NCBI RefSeq assembly: GCF_028291725.1
Contig: NZ_JAQGNT010000022.1
Location: 1-64,000, forward strand
Length of the DNA: 64,000 nt
Source of the DNA: Hydrocarboniphaga sp.
GTDB lineage: Bacteria; Pseudomonadota; Gammaproteobacteria; Nevskiales; Nevskiaceae
Reading direction: 5' to 3'
A model generated the notes under the pieces. That model saw only the letters and a list, made by a program, of their open reading frames with translations, was not told the DNA's origin and searched no databases. Below, in pieces: positions 18,047-26,456 of the stretch. Position 1 is the stretch's first letter. Every line of letters starts with the position of its first letter. The translations under genes and the position numbers were made by a program.

Positions 18047-18924
18047 ACGCACAGCCTGGCCGAACCACCCATGTGGACGCCGATCTGGCCTTGCGTCTGG
18101 GCCGCGTGCAGCTGGTCCGCAACTTCTGGGACGCACCGATCGACAGCCAGAACGCAGCAAATCAGCATCATCTGGAGTTGTCGCTGCTGCCGCGTTCCGG
18201 CGAGCCGAAGGGTTGCTTTCCGGATCACTGGGGTCCAAATCGCTTCGAGCCCATGGGCGATATCTTTCTGCTGCCTGCCGCACAGCTGTTTCACGCCAGA
18301 AGCGAATGCCGGCAGCAGAATTCCGTGATCTGTCGCCTCGATCCCCAGGCCGTCGACGAGTGGTTCGAAGGCGAGCTTCGCTGGACCGATCGCCGCCTGC
18401 GCGGCGGGCTCGATATCACCAGCGGTCGCGTCCGCAGCCTGCTCTCCGGCATTGCCGAGGAGCTGCGCAGCCCGGGCTTCGCGAGCGCGGCCATGATCGA
18501 GCTGATGACCGCGCAGGCGGCGATCGAGCTGTCGCGCCATCTGCTCGGCATCGAGGCGGGCGAGTCCGCGGGCGGCCTCGCGTCATGGCGGCTACGGCGC
18601 ATCGACGAGCGCATTGCCAGCGACCTGTCTCCGCCGTCGCTGGCCGAACTGGCGCAGCTCTGCGGCGTCTCGGTGCGGCATCTGACCCGCGCTTTCCGTG
18701 CGAGTCGCGGCCGTTCCATCGGGCACTATCTGGAGGAGCATCGCATCGAGCAGTCCAAACAGCTGCTCGCGTCGGGTCGCAGCGTCAAGGCGGTCGCCTA
18801 CACGATGGGCTTCACGGCGCCTTCGAATTTCGCGGCGGCGTTCCGTCGTGCCACCGGCGATTCACCGCGGCAATACCAACAGCGGACGTTACGCGCGAGC
18901 CCGCGGGCCGACTTGCCGCATTGA
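18043..18924 (+). CDS. AraC-family transcriptional regulator 1
   Basis: 293 residues. The C-terminal AraC/XylS DNA-binding domain has two helix-turn-helix units (LAELAQLCGVSVRHLTRAF and VKAVAYTMGFTAPSNFAAAF) and ends PRQYQQ. The N-terminal sensing domain (VQLVRNFWDAPID, FLLPAAQLF) is not a canonical cupin motif. It overlaps the MFS stop by ATGA. Its N-terminal half is homologous to the truncated AraC gene at 63605 (both have a WTDRRL segment followed by an AxLD/GGLD stretch), so the island carries paralogous activators near both ends. Confidence 0.93.
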   Translation: MNAQPGRTTHVDADLALRLGRVQLVRNFWDAPIDSQNAANQHHLELSLLPRSGEPKGCFPDHWGPNRFEPMGDIFLLPAAQLFHARSECRQQNSVICRLDPQAVDEWFEGELRWTDRRLRGGLDITSGRVRSLLSGIAEELRSPGFASAAMIELMTAQAAIELSRHLLGIEAGESAGGLASWRLRRIDERIASDLSPPSLAELAQLCGVSVRHLTRAFRASRGRSIGHYLEEHRIEQSKQLLASGRSVKAVAYTMGFTAPSNFAAAFRRATGDSPRQYQQRTLRASPRADLPH

Positions 18925-18947
18925 TTGCGCGCGCGTCGCGGCTCAGC

Positions 18948-19373
18948 TCAGGATTGCGGCTTCGGAGCCAGAACTTTCCAGATGCCGTCAGCGCTGGCCA
19001 CCGTCCTGTCGCCGACGGTGATGAGGCCGCGCACGAACACCATCTGCGAGGTGCAGCGCACCAACTCCGCCTGGCAGCGGACGAAGTCGCCCACTCGCGG
19101 GCTGGATACCAACTGGATCGCGAGCTGCGCGGTGACACAGCGCTTGTGGCCCAGCGCATCCGTCGCGACCCAGCCCAGCGCAATGTCGGCGAACGTCATC
19201 AGCGCCCCGCCGTGGACCGTCTCCTGGTAATTGACGTGCCGCTCGTCGGCGATGAAGCCCGCCGCGCGGCCCGCGCCTGGAATGCCGCGTACCCACAGCG
19301 GCGCAATGTAAGCCGTGAAGCCTTGCGCCTCGTGCGCGCTCCAGCCCGCCGCCTGCAATGCTGCTGCATCCAT
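18948..19373 (-). CDS. PaaI-type hot-dog thioesterase
   Basis: 141 residues, single hot-dog domain with the PaaI signature HGGALMTFAD (His54 to Asp63) and the strand VTAQLAIQLVSSPRVGDFVRC. These enzymes hydrolyse acyl-CoA thioesters, often releasing stalled or aromatic intermediates. It is the last gene of a four-gene minus-strand unit (sulfotransferase, DUF protein, SDR, thioesterase), 7 bases after the SDR stop, which argues for co-translation. Confidence 0.88.
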   Translation of the reverse strand: MDAAALQAAGWSAHEAQGFTAYIAPLWVRGIPGAGRAAGFIADERHVNYQETVHGGALMTFADIALGWVATDALGHKRCVTAQLAIQLVSSPRVGDFVRCQAELVRCTSQMVFVRGLITVGDRTVASADGIWKVLAPKPQS

Positions 19374-19380
19374 GGGCTGC

Positions 19381-20160
19381 TTACTTCGGCTGCATGCGGA
19401 TGGCGCCGTCGAGGCGCACGGTTTCGCCGTTGAAGTAGCCGTTGCGGATCATCTCCAGCGCCAGGCTTGCATACTCGGCAGGGGAGCCCAGGCGCGGCGG
19501 GAACGGTACCATCGCGCCCAGCGCGTCGAGCATCTGCGGTGTTGCTCCGGCCATTGCCGGCGTTGCGAAGATGCCCGGCTGGATGGTGTTGACGCGGATG
19601 CCTTCGCGCGACAGATCGCGCGCAATCGTCAGCGTCATGCCGACGATGGCGGCCTTGGCGGCCGAGTAGGCGGCCTGGCCCATCTGGCCGTCGGTGGCCG
19701 CGGCGGAAGCGGTGTTGACCATCACGCCGCGTTCACCGTCGACCGGTTCGAGGGTCATCATGCCCGCCGCCGCGCGCGTGATGCAGCGGAAGGTGCCGAC
19801 CGTGTTGAGCTTGAGCACCCACTCGAACTTGTCCGAGGGGAAGAATTTGATTTCGCCCGTCGCCTTGTCGCGGGACGCGGTGCGGATCGCGTTGCCGCCG
19901 CCGGCGCAGCACACCAGCGCGCGCTCCTGGCCGTTGGCCGCGCGCGCCTTAGCGAAGGCCGCATCGACGCTCTCGTCGCTGAGCACGTCGCATTCGCAGA
20001 ACACCGCGCCGGTTTCTGCCGCCATCTTGGCGCCGGTCTCCGGGTTGCGGTCGAAAATCGCGACTCTGGCACCGGCGGCGCGCAGCGCCTTGACCGTGGA
20101 CAGACCCAGGCCCGAGGCGCCGCCGGTGACGACTGCGGCCAGCGATGTGTCGATTTTCAT
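19381..20160 (-). CDS. SDR 2, HSD17B10-like hydroxyacyl-CoA dehydrogenase
   Basis: 259 residues. TGGASGLG (12-19), Asp in IFDRNPE favouring NAD, CCAG in place of NNAG (84-87), Ser152 and Tyr165-x3-Lys169 (YSAAK). The overall pattern (GERGVMVNTASAAATDGQMG, then a PFPPRLGSPAEYASLA tail) is that of the type-10 17-beta-HSD / 2-methyl-3-hydroxybutyryl-CoA dehydrogenase group, which oxidises short branched hydroxyacyl-CoAs and steroids. It lies between a DUF protein and a thioesterase in one minus-strand unit. Confidence 0.92.
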   Translation of the reverse strand: MKIDTSLAAVVTGGASGLGLSTVKALRAAGARVAIFDRNPETGAKMAAETGAVFCECDVLSDESVDAAFAKARAANGQERALVCCAGGGNAIRTASRDKATGEIKFFPSDKFEWVLKLNTVGTFRCITRAAAGMMTLEPVDGERGVMVNTASAAATDGQMGQAAYSAAKAAIVGMTLTIARDLSREGIRVNTIQPGIFATPAMAGATPQMLDALGAMVPFPPRLGSPAEYASLALEMIRNGYFNGETVRLDGAIRMQPK

Positions 20161-20178
20161 GAAGTCTCCGTCTGAGTT

Positions 20179-21225
20179 TTAGCCGATGGTGGTCAGGCTT
20201 TCGTGGCTGGAACGCTCCACCATTCCGTAGGCGGTCTGGCCGTCCCAGGTGTAGCGTGCGCCGCCCTGTTGCAGGTTGAGGCCGCCAATATCCGGATTGC
20301 CGATGCGGAACGTGGAAAGCGCGGTCACGCCCTCGATACGGGTGTGCCCGAGTTCCGATTGTAGCTCGACCGACACGTCATCGCCTTCGAAGACGATACG
20401 GCGCAGGAACGGCGCCTTGACGATACGCGCCGGGTAAAGCTTGCCATCCTGGTAGACAACGGCGTCGTTGTACGAGTAATCGGTCAGACCGTCGCGCGGC
20501 GGGTAGGCCAGGCAACCGAAGGCGCGGCCGTCCGGAAACAGCGCCGACAGCCAGCAATGGCCGAAGAAGCCTTCGAGCCGGCGGATGCTCTGGCGATGGA
20601 TGCGTGTGCCGGTACCTTTGAACGCGCGTTTCCTGTCGTCGATTTCCAGTATTCCCTGCGCACGGAAGTGATGCTCGAAGCGGTAACCCAGGCCCATGGC
20701 CTGCGCATTGGCCGCCTGCGCCGCGCTCATCTTCGAGGTATCGGCCGAGACTTCCTGTACCCAGGCCGGCGTCGCCATCGTCATCTCGACGTCGAGCTTC
20801 ACCGGTGCCGTTGTGGTCTTGGTCTTGAAGCTGCCGTCGAGCTGCTCGGACGTGTGGCCGTCGCGCGCCGGGCCGTCGAAGCGCATGGTCCAGCGCTTGA
20901 ACGGCTCGATGCAGCGGAACGTGAGCGGGCCCGCGCCGATGATGCTCGGGCATCCGTCGGCATCGATCGCTGGCGGTGCGGGTCCGCGCCCGGCGCCGCT
21001 CATCACGCGGCCGTTCGCGAATGAGAAGTTGGCCTGCAGCAGCCGGTTATCCCAGGACTGGGACTCGGCCTCGATGCCGCCGCGCGGAAACGCGAACTCG
21101 CCGTTCTCCTCGAACAGCCAGATCGACACGCTCTCGCGCATCTCCGGATGCTCGGGCTGTCCCGGCAGTACCCGGTCTTTTTCCAGGGCCAGGCCGCCGC
21201 TCAACTGCTGCGAGCTCAGGGTCAT
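20179..21225 (-). CDS. Lipocalin-like DUF7064/7065-type protein
   Basis: 348 residues without a signal peptide or membrane segment. It is rich in beta strands with many aromatic positions (SVSIWLFEENGEF, RFEHHFRAQGILEID, DYSYNDAVVYQDGK). This pattern resembles uncharacterised two-lobed lipocalin/CrtC-like proteins found in terpenoid and steroid catabolic clusters. It could bind or modify a hydrophobic substrate in the cytoplasm. The family call is from memory of the pattern and moderately sure; function is unknown. It sits between the sulfotransferase (36 bases upstream) and an SDR (18 bases downstream). Confidence 0.7.
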   Translation of the reverse strand: MTLSSQQLSGGLALEKDRVLPGQPEHPEMRESVSIWLFEENGEFAFPRGGIEAESQSWDNRLLQANFSFANGRVMSGAGRGPAPPAIDADGCPSIIGAGPLTFRCIEPFKRWTMRFDGPARDGHTSEQLDGSFKTKTTTAPVKLDVEMTMATPAWVQEVSADTSKMSAAQAANAQAMGLGYRFEHHFRAQGILEIDDRKRAFKGTGTRIHRQSIRRLEGFFGHCWLSALFPDGRAFGCLAYPPRDGLTDYSYNDAVVYQDGKLYPARIVKAPFLRRIVFEGDDVSVELQSELGHTRIEGVTALSTFRIGNPDIGGLNLQQGGARYTWDGQTAYGMVERSSHESLTTIG

Positions 21226-21261
21226 CGTCTCTCCTTTCGCATTAAATGATGTGCGAATGCT

Positions 21262-22413
21262 TCAGGCCGACACGGCCACGTCGAAGCGTTGGGTATAGAA
21301 GCGGAAGCGCTCGCGCAGCTGCGTAAGCTCGATGCCGAAGTCGGCAGCGTCGTAGCGGTGTTCGCCATGCCGGTCGCGTGGCGTGCTGCGGCGCCAGGCC
21401 TCCATGCGCGCGCGCGCCAGCGGCGTGAATTCCTCGCCGAGAAACTCGTAGAGCTTTGCGATGCTCGGAAACGGGTCCTTCTGGAACGGCGCGAAATGGA
21501 TGTCGAAGAAACGATGATCGTTCCCGGCGTCGCGAAACGCGATCAATTTGCGCATGCCCAGTTCGCACCACTCGGTGTTCAGCGCGCCGAGGTAGGCCTT
21601 GTCGACTTCGTCGGACGAGGCCTTGATCAGCTCGTAGTAGAGATCCGCCACCGACGGAATCACCTTGCCGATGTCGCGATGCGTCATCCAGTAGTGTGCA
21701 TCGGGAAACACCGTGTCCAGGGCCTCGATGAACACGATGTGGCTCGGATTCTTGAGCCGCCAGCGGGTCGGCGGACAGCGCCATTGCAGCAGTTTGAGCA
21801 CGCGCTTCACGTAGCGATAGGTCGGAACGAGGTCAGCTCTGTGGTTCAGCCAGGCTGCGTAGCTGGGAACCTGCCACAGCGCCTGAAACAGATGGGACTT
21901 GAAGTCATAGCTCATATAGGTCTGGCATTCGGTGGGCATCGTTGCCGAGGACGGCAGCATGGCCTTTTTGCGCGGGAACATCTCCTGCCGCTTCAGCACC
22001 ATGCGCTGCGCGACTTCGATGCGTGGGTCAGTCAGTTCGGTGGCTTTTTCTGGCGGCGGGCACGGCGTCATCGCTTCCCAGTTGCGGATGGAGCGCACGT
22101 TCGGATCCTCCGCCAGCAGGCAGGACAGCGCGGTCGAGCCGGTGCGCGGCAAGCCCAAGCCAATCAAGGGCGCGACGATCTCCTGCGCGTCGATCTCCGG
22201 GTGCAGTTTGTACCAGTGTTCGATCTGCAGGCGATTGGCGAGCATATCGACCAGCTGCATGTCGAAGCCCATGCGCCCGCGTTCGCTCAGGCGGGCCTCG
22301 CGGTCCGCCGATTCGACGAGCAGTTCCATGCCCTCGCGGAATGAGCCCTCGCCAAAGTCGTCTAGCGATGTCGCCGACTGCGCCCGCCGCATCAACTCGG
22401 AAACTCGGTTCAC
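21262..22413 (-). CDS. PAPS-dependent sulfotransferase-family protein 1
   Basis: About 383 residues from a GTG start. The 5'-phosphosulfate loop GLPRTGST is at 88-95, and a 3'-phosphate-binding stretch begins WMTHRDIGKVIPSVADLYYE. It belongs to the large bacterial Sulfotransfer_3 group and would transfer sulfate from PAPS to an alcohol. GTG 22413 is chosen because CGGAG lies 9 bases upstream and because it gives the same N-terminus length as the paralog at 57958 (SATSLDDF against KATSLERF). The frame is open 24 codons further. It heads a unit with a DUF protein, an SDR and a thioesterase. Confidence 0.88.
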   Translation of the reverse strand: MNRVSELMRRAQSATSLDDFGEGSFREGMELLVESADREARLSERGRMGFDMQLVDMLANRLQIEHWYKLHPEIDAQEIVAPLIGLGLPRTGSTALSCLLAEDPNVRSIRNWEAMTPCPPPEKATELTDPRIEVAQRMVLKRQEMFPRKKAMLPSSATMPTECQTYMSYDFKSHLFQALWQVPSYAAWLNHRADLVPTYRYVKRVLKLLQWRCPPTRWRLKNPSHIVFIEALDTVFPDAHYWMTHRDIGKVIPSVADLYYELIKASSDEVDKAYLGALNTEWCELGMRKLIAFRDAGNDHRFFDIHFAPFQKDPFPSIAKLYEFLGEEFTPLARARMEAWRRSTPRDRHGEHRYDAADFGIELTQLRERFRFYTQRFDVAVSA

Positions 22414-22710
22414 AGCATCATTCTCCGGTCGCGGCACGCCCTCAACTTGTGAATCAAGGCTAACGAGCTGCAGGGCCACCAGCAATCACTCGGTTGGCTG
22501 AGCCAAGGCCATAGCGATGATCTCGGGCCTTTGTTTCATTTGCCGTTCCCAGTTCGTGTCACGACCGCAGAACAGCTTCAAGATCCGAACATGATGACCT
22601 GATAGCGAAAGCCTGTCCCAGGCCCGACATCCCGGTCGCCTGGAGATCGAATTTGCGTGCAAAACGCGCCATCAATTTTCAGTGCGCGCCACTTTTCGAC
22701 ATACCGAAAT

Positions 22711-22727
22711 GGTCAAAAAACTTGACC
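22711..22727. promoter_or_regulatory. Spaced inverted repeat in the divergent region
   Basis: Six-base arms GGTCAA/TTGACC separated by five bases, about 300 bases from sulfotransferase 1 and 254 bases from receptor 3. It could be a regulator site; no promoter elements were matched to it. Confidence 0.25.
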
Positions 22728-22818
22728 TGAAGGTAGCGTTCCGCCTGTGGAGGCCTGCCGTTCAACAGGCAGAAATCGCCATCAAGTTCATCAGTGGACA
22801 ACTGAGTTCGTAAATGGA

Positions 22819-22829
22819 CAACCATGTTG
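22819..22829. promoter_or_regulatory. Dyad operator candidate upstream of receptor 3
   Basis: CAAC-CAT-GTTG, an exact match to the recurrent dyad, within GGACAACCATGTTGACT. It lies about 152 bases before the receptor 3 start and about 406 bases from sulfotransferase 1. Confidence 0.5.
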
Positions 22830-22980
22830 ACTGGTATGGACTCGACAGGTAACTTTGCGAACCGTTTTTCTGGCTTCGTTCGAACAGACGAGCGAGCTAA
22901 CTCGAGCCTGACACGCAAGACGGTGCGCTTGAGCAGCGGATTCGGGTTCACAAAATATATGCAGAATGAGGAGGAAATGG

Positions 22981-25569
22981 ATGAGCAGTAGCATCAAAAC
23001 AGGCAGGCTGTGCGCGACGACTTTGGGCCTGTTGGCCTGTGCCGCAGCGGGGGCGCAGGAAGCGCCGGCAACCGAAGGGCCACAGGCGCAGACCACCGAA
23101 CAAGCGGTTCTGACTCCCGAAGCGCCGGCTTCCGCAGCAGGCGATGACATCGGCGAGGTCATCGTTACTGCACGTCGGGTCCAGGAGCGCCTGCAGGACG
23201 TTCCGATTTCGATCACGGTCTTTAACCAGGATCAGCTGACCGACCGCAATATCACCTCGGGCAGCGATCTGGCCAATTACACGCCTTCGCTGACCGCCAA
23301 TACGCGGTTCGGAACGGAAAACACCTCGTTCGCGATTCGTGGCTTCTCGCAGGAGCAGCGCACCACGGCGTCCGTGGGCGTGTATTTCGCCGATGTCGTT
23401 GCGCCTCGTGGCGGTGGTCCAGTGACCGGCGGTGACGGTGCCGGCCCGGGTTCGTTCTTCGACTTGGCCAACGTGCAGGTGCTCAAGGGGCCGCAGGGCA
23501 CGCTGTTCGGGCGCAACACCACGGGTGGCGCGGTGCTGCTGGTGCCGCAGAAGCCGACCGGCACGTACGAAGGCTTCGTCGAGAACACGCTGGGCAATTA
23601 CGATCTTCTGCATACCACGGCTGTCGTCAACGTCCCGCTCAGCGATAGCGTGCGTGCGCGTCTGGGTGTCGAGCGCAATCACCGCGACGGTTACCTTACG
23701 AACACCTCTGGCATCGGCCCCAAGGATTTTGCCGACATCGGCTACACCGCCTATAGGCTCAGTGTCGTAGCCGATCTGGCGCCGAACCTGGAGAACTACA
23801 CGATCGGCTCTTACAGCCTGTCGGAAACCAACGGCGTTATTCCGAAGATCATCGCGGTCAACCCCGCGACATTGGCTAATTCCAGAAGCCCGGTTTCCTC
23901 GCTTGCCCAGATGGCGCTCGGTCAGCTCAACGCAGAAGCGGGTAAAGGTGACTTCGCGGTTGGAAACGGCGATCCCAATGCCTATACGCGCAACGAACGC
24001 TGGCAGATCATCAACACCACGACGTGGACGGCGAGCGATGCACTGACGGTCAAGAACATCGCCAGCTATGCGCAGCTCGTGAACGACCTGCAGGAAGACC
24101 TGTATGGTTCCGCGTTCGTGACGCCGGACAGTTTCGGTACGGATAAAGCCAACCGGCCGCAGGATGCGGGCGTCAGCGTTTACGCGATCGGGTCCGCTCC
24201 GGCTGCCGGCCTCCATTCGGTCGACCAGTACACGCTGTCCGAGGAACTGCAGTTCCAGGGATCGGTCGATGACGGTCGTCTGGTCTGGCAAGCGGGCGGA
24301 TACTTCGAGTCCAGCGACGCTAACAACCCGAATGGTTCCGAGTCTCAGAGCTTTGTTCACTGCGACAACACGGCGACGCTGGACTGCAACGACATCGTTG
24401 GATACCACTATGCGGTCAACAACGGTCTGCCGGCAGGTGCGGTCAACGTAGGCAACCTCGGATATCAGGTCGGTGAGATCTCGTATCAGAACCTGGGCAT
24501 CTACGCCCAGTCGACCTACGCCCTGACCGACCAGCTGAAACTGACCGGTGGGGTGCGCTACACCGCTGATGAGATGAAGGGCGAAGCCATCGTCGGCCGG
24601 TATGTGTTTACCGGTTCCGGTGCGGATCAGCCGGCGTTCTATTGCTCGAATCCCGACTCGGGGCAGGCGACCGGGCCGAGGGTCGGCCCAGCGGCGACCT
24701 CGCTGGATGAGTGCAGCGTCAGCTACAAGAAGAAGTCGAATGCCCCGACGTGGGTGATCGATCTCGACTACAAGCCCATCGACGACTTGCTGCTCTACGG
24801 TAAATACGCTCGTGGCTACCGTCAGGGTGGCGTGACGCCGTATTCCGCCAGTGGCGCTACCGTCTACGATCCCGAAAAAGTCAATTCCTACGAGATCGGG
24901 AGCAAGTTCAGCTTTCGCGGTGCGGTGCGCGGCACGTTCAACGTCGCGGCGTTCTACAACGACTTCCAGAACCAGCAGCTGTCCATCGGTTTCGCCGATC
25001 TCGTGAATCAGTCGGTTCCGGGTAACGTCGGTATCGTCAATGCCGGCAAGTCGGCCATCTCGGGTGTCGAAGTCGAGACGGTGCTGCTGCCGGTGCGCGG
25101 TGTGAAACTGGATCTCAGCTACGCCTACCTCGAGACGAAGATCAAGTCGATCGAATTCGTGGAAGCAGCTCCGCCGTATACGGCCGCGATCCCGAGCGCT
25201 GCCGAGGGGGACCCGCTGCCGTACACGCCGAAGAACAAGCTGGCGGCAGGTCTGACGTATACGCTGCCGGTGGCTGCCAGCCTCGGCGAAATTTCGATCG
25301 GTGGCACGTATACCTATCAGAGCAACTTCCTGGTCACCAAGTCGTCGCCTTACGGAGTCGTGGACGGTTACGGGCTCGCGAACCTCAACCTCAACTGGGC
25401 GCACATCGGCAATGCTCCGGTTGACGCCGGCTTGTTCGTGACCAATGTCTTCGATAAGTACTACTACAACACCGTTACGGGTGGCTATAACAATTTCGGA
25501 TGGGAATCGGCCTACCTCGGCGAGCCCCGCATGTACGGTGCGCGCGTCCGCGTGAGCTTCGGCGGCTGA
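22981..25569 (+). CDS. TonB-dependent outer-membrane receptor 3
   Basis: About 862 residues. AGGAGG six bases ahead makes ATG 22981 the start, not the in-frame ATG at 22966 that overlaps the ribosome-binding site. Signal peptide around LGLLACAAAGAQEAP, then a TonB-box/plug start IGEVIVTARRVQERLQDVPI, and the plug signature VQVLKGPQGTLFGRNTTGGA. The 22-strand barrel ends in RVRVSFGG. It is the closest relative of receptor 2, with matching VGVYFADVVAPRG and YKPIDDLLLYGKYARGYRQG-type segments. Single-gene unit ended by a very strong terminator. Substrate unknown. Confidence 0.94.
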   Translation: MSSSIKTGRLCATTLGLLACAAAGAQEAPATEGPQAQTTEQAVLTPEAPASAAGDDIGEVIVTARRVQERLQDVPISITVFNQDQLTDRNITSGSDLANYTPSLTANTRFGTENTSFAIRGFSQEQRTTASVGVYFADVVAPRGGGPVTGGDGAGPGSFFDLANVQVLKGPQGTLFGRNTTGGAVLLVPQKPTGTYEGFVENTLGNYDLLHTTAVVNVPLSDSVRARLGVERNHRDGYLTNTSGIGPKDFADIGYTAYRLSVVADLAPNLENYTIGSYSLSETNGVIPKIIAVNPATLANSRSPVSSLAQMALGQLNAEAGKGDFAVGNGDPNAYTRNERWQIINTTTWTASDALTVKNIASYAQLVNDLQEDLYGSAFVTPDSFGTDKANRPQDAGVSVYAIGSAPAAGLHSVDQYTLSEELQFQGSVDDGRLVWQAGGYFESSDANNPNGSESQSFVHCDNTATLDCNDIVGYHYAVNNGLPAGAVNVGNLGYQVGEISYQNLGIYAQSTYALTDQLKLTGGVRYTADEMKGEAIVGRYVFTGSGADQPAFYCSNPDSGQATGPRVGPAATSLDECSVSYKKKSNAPTWVIDLDYKPIDDLLLYGKYARGYRQGGVTPYSASGATVYDPEKVNSYEIGSKFSFRGAVRGTFNVAAFYNDFQNQQLSIGFADLVNQSVPGNVGIVNAGKSAISGVEVETVLLPVRGVKLDLSYAYLETKIKSIEFVEAAPPYTAAIPSAAEGDPLPYTPKNKLAAGLTYTLPVAASLGEISIGGTYTYQSNFLVTKSSPYGVVDGYGLANLNLNWAHIGNAPVDAGLFVTNVFDKYYYNTVTGGYNNFGWESAYLGEPRMYGARVRVSFGG

Positions 25570-25584
25570 AGCAAGGGCATTGAT

Positions 25585-25627
25585 GTAAACAAAAAGGGCG
25601 CGACGATGTCGCGCCCTTTTTGTTTAC
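25585..25627. terminator. Strong bidirectional intrinsic terminator
   Basis: Perfect 20-base arms (GTAAACAAAAAGGGCGCGAC and its complement) around a 3-nt loop. The A tract and T tract on the two flanks give a U run in either direction, so it can end both receptor 3 and cofE transcripts. Confidence 0.92.
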
Positions 25628-25664
25628 GGAACCTGCGCTGCTCAGATGCGATGCGGCGAAAGCC

Positions 25665-26456
25665 TCAGCGGAACAGATCCTGCTCCAGCGGTCTCACCAG
25701 CGTCGCTGCGCCGCGATCATCGGCGAAGTATTCTCCAGGCACACCGCGCACGATCACCATCGGTCTGCCTTCAGCCGCTTCACCGCCGACCAGCGTGGCC
25801 GTCGCGCACAGCTGGTCGGCGACGGCGAGTTGTGTGACCTGCAGGGACCGCCCGCTGCGATCCGGCTGCCCTCGAAAATCCACCAGCGGATCGAGCCCGG
25901 CGCAGCCCACGCAGGTACCGCAGACGCCCAGGCGCCAGGCGCGGCCGAAGCTGTCGGAAACCAGCACCGCGAGCCTGACGCCGTAGCGCTGCTGCAGCTT
26001 CAATCGCAGGCCTTGCGCCGAAGCGTCCGGGTTCATCGGCAGCAGCAGCGCTCGCTCGCCGGCATGCCCGGGCAGATTCGATTGATCGATGGCCGCGTTC
26101 GCCACCACGAAGCCGAGGCGATGGCGCACGATCAGCACGCCCGGTGCGACACGCAGCACCTCGCTGGATTCGCGCAGCACCAGTTCCACCAGGCGCGGGT
26201 CCTTGCCGCAGCCTGCGGCCAGTGCGCGCGCTTCGCTGCCGGGTTCGATCTCAGTGAGTTCGACGTAGCGGTTCTCGGCTTTCGAAACGATTTTCTGCGC
26301 GACGACCAGCACATCGCCGTCCTGCAGCGACGGATTCGGCATCGCCGCGACCGCCCGCTCGAACAGCTGTGCGAGATCGTCGCCCGGCCGCACTTCCGGG
26401 ATGCCGGAGATTGGAACAAAGCTCAGCGCACCCGGCAGCGATGCGGCGTCGCTCAC
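25665..26456 (-). CDS. cofE: Coenzyme F420:L-glutamate ligase
   Basis: 263 residues, single CofE domain: [20 protein letters not shown], then [27 protein letters not shown] and [11 protein letters not shown]. It adds glutamates to F420-0 with GTP. The FMN-binding nitroreductase domain fused to CofE in mycobacterial FbiB is missing, so reduction of dehydro-F420 (if PEP is the donor) needs another protein. The loop after SDSFGR holds Cys179, Cys182 and Cys185 (CGTCVGC), a cysteine-rich variant of the family. The start overlaps the cofGH stop by 4 bases, so the two are coupled. Confidence 0.95.
   Translation of the reverse strand: MSDAASLPGALSFVPISGIPEVRPGDDLAQLFERAVAAMPNPSLQDGDVLVVAQKIVSKAENRYVELTEIEPGSEARALAAGCGKDPRLVELVLRESSEVLRVAPGVLIVRHRLGFVVANAAIDQSNLPGHAGERALLLPMNPDASAQGLRLKLQQRYGVRLAVLVSDSFGRAWRLGVCGTCVGCAGLDPLVDFRGQPDRSGRSLQVTQLAVADQLCATATLVGGEAAEGRPMVIVRGVPGEYFADDRGAATLVRPLEQDLFR

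Larger units (their letters stand above)
22414..22980. other. Divergent promoter region between sulfotransferase 1 and receptor 3
   Basis: There is no convincing gene. It contains a spaced inverted repeat GGTCAA-N5-TTGACC (22711-22727), a small GCCTG/CAGGC hairpin (about 22753-22770), and a copy of the recurrent dyad (22819-22829). The receptor 3 ribosome-binding site lies at 22969-22974. Confidence 0.5.

Noticed and set aside
16529-18283. Long minus-strand frame opposite the MFS gene
   Set aside because: Gln/Arg/Ala-rich shadow with no hydrophobic or domain pattern, while the plus strand encodes a 12-helix transporter.
22679-22951. 90-codon minus-strand frame before receptor 3
   Set aside because: No family features; it overlaps the presumed promoter and operator of receptor 3.
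22948-25404. Very long open frame on the minus strand opposite receptor 3
   Set aside because: It is fully antisense to a well-supported TonB receptor, Arg/Val/His-rich, with no family motif or ribosome-binding site; a GC-skewed codon shadow.
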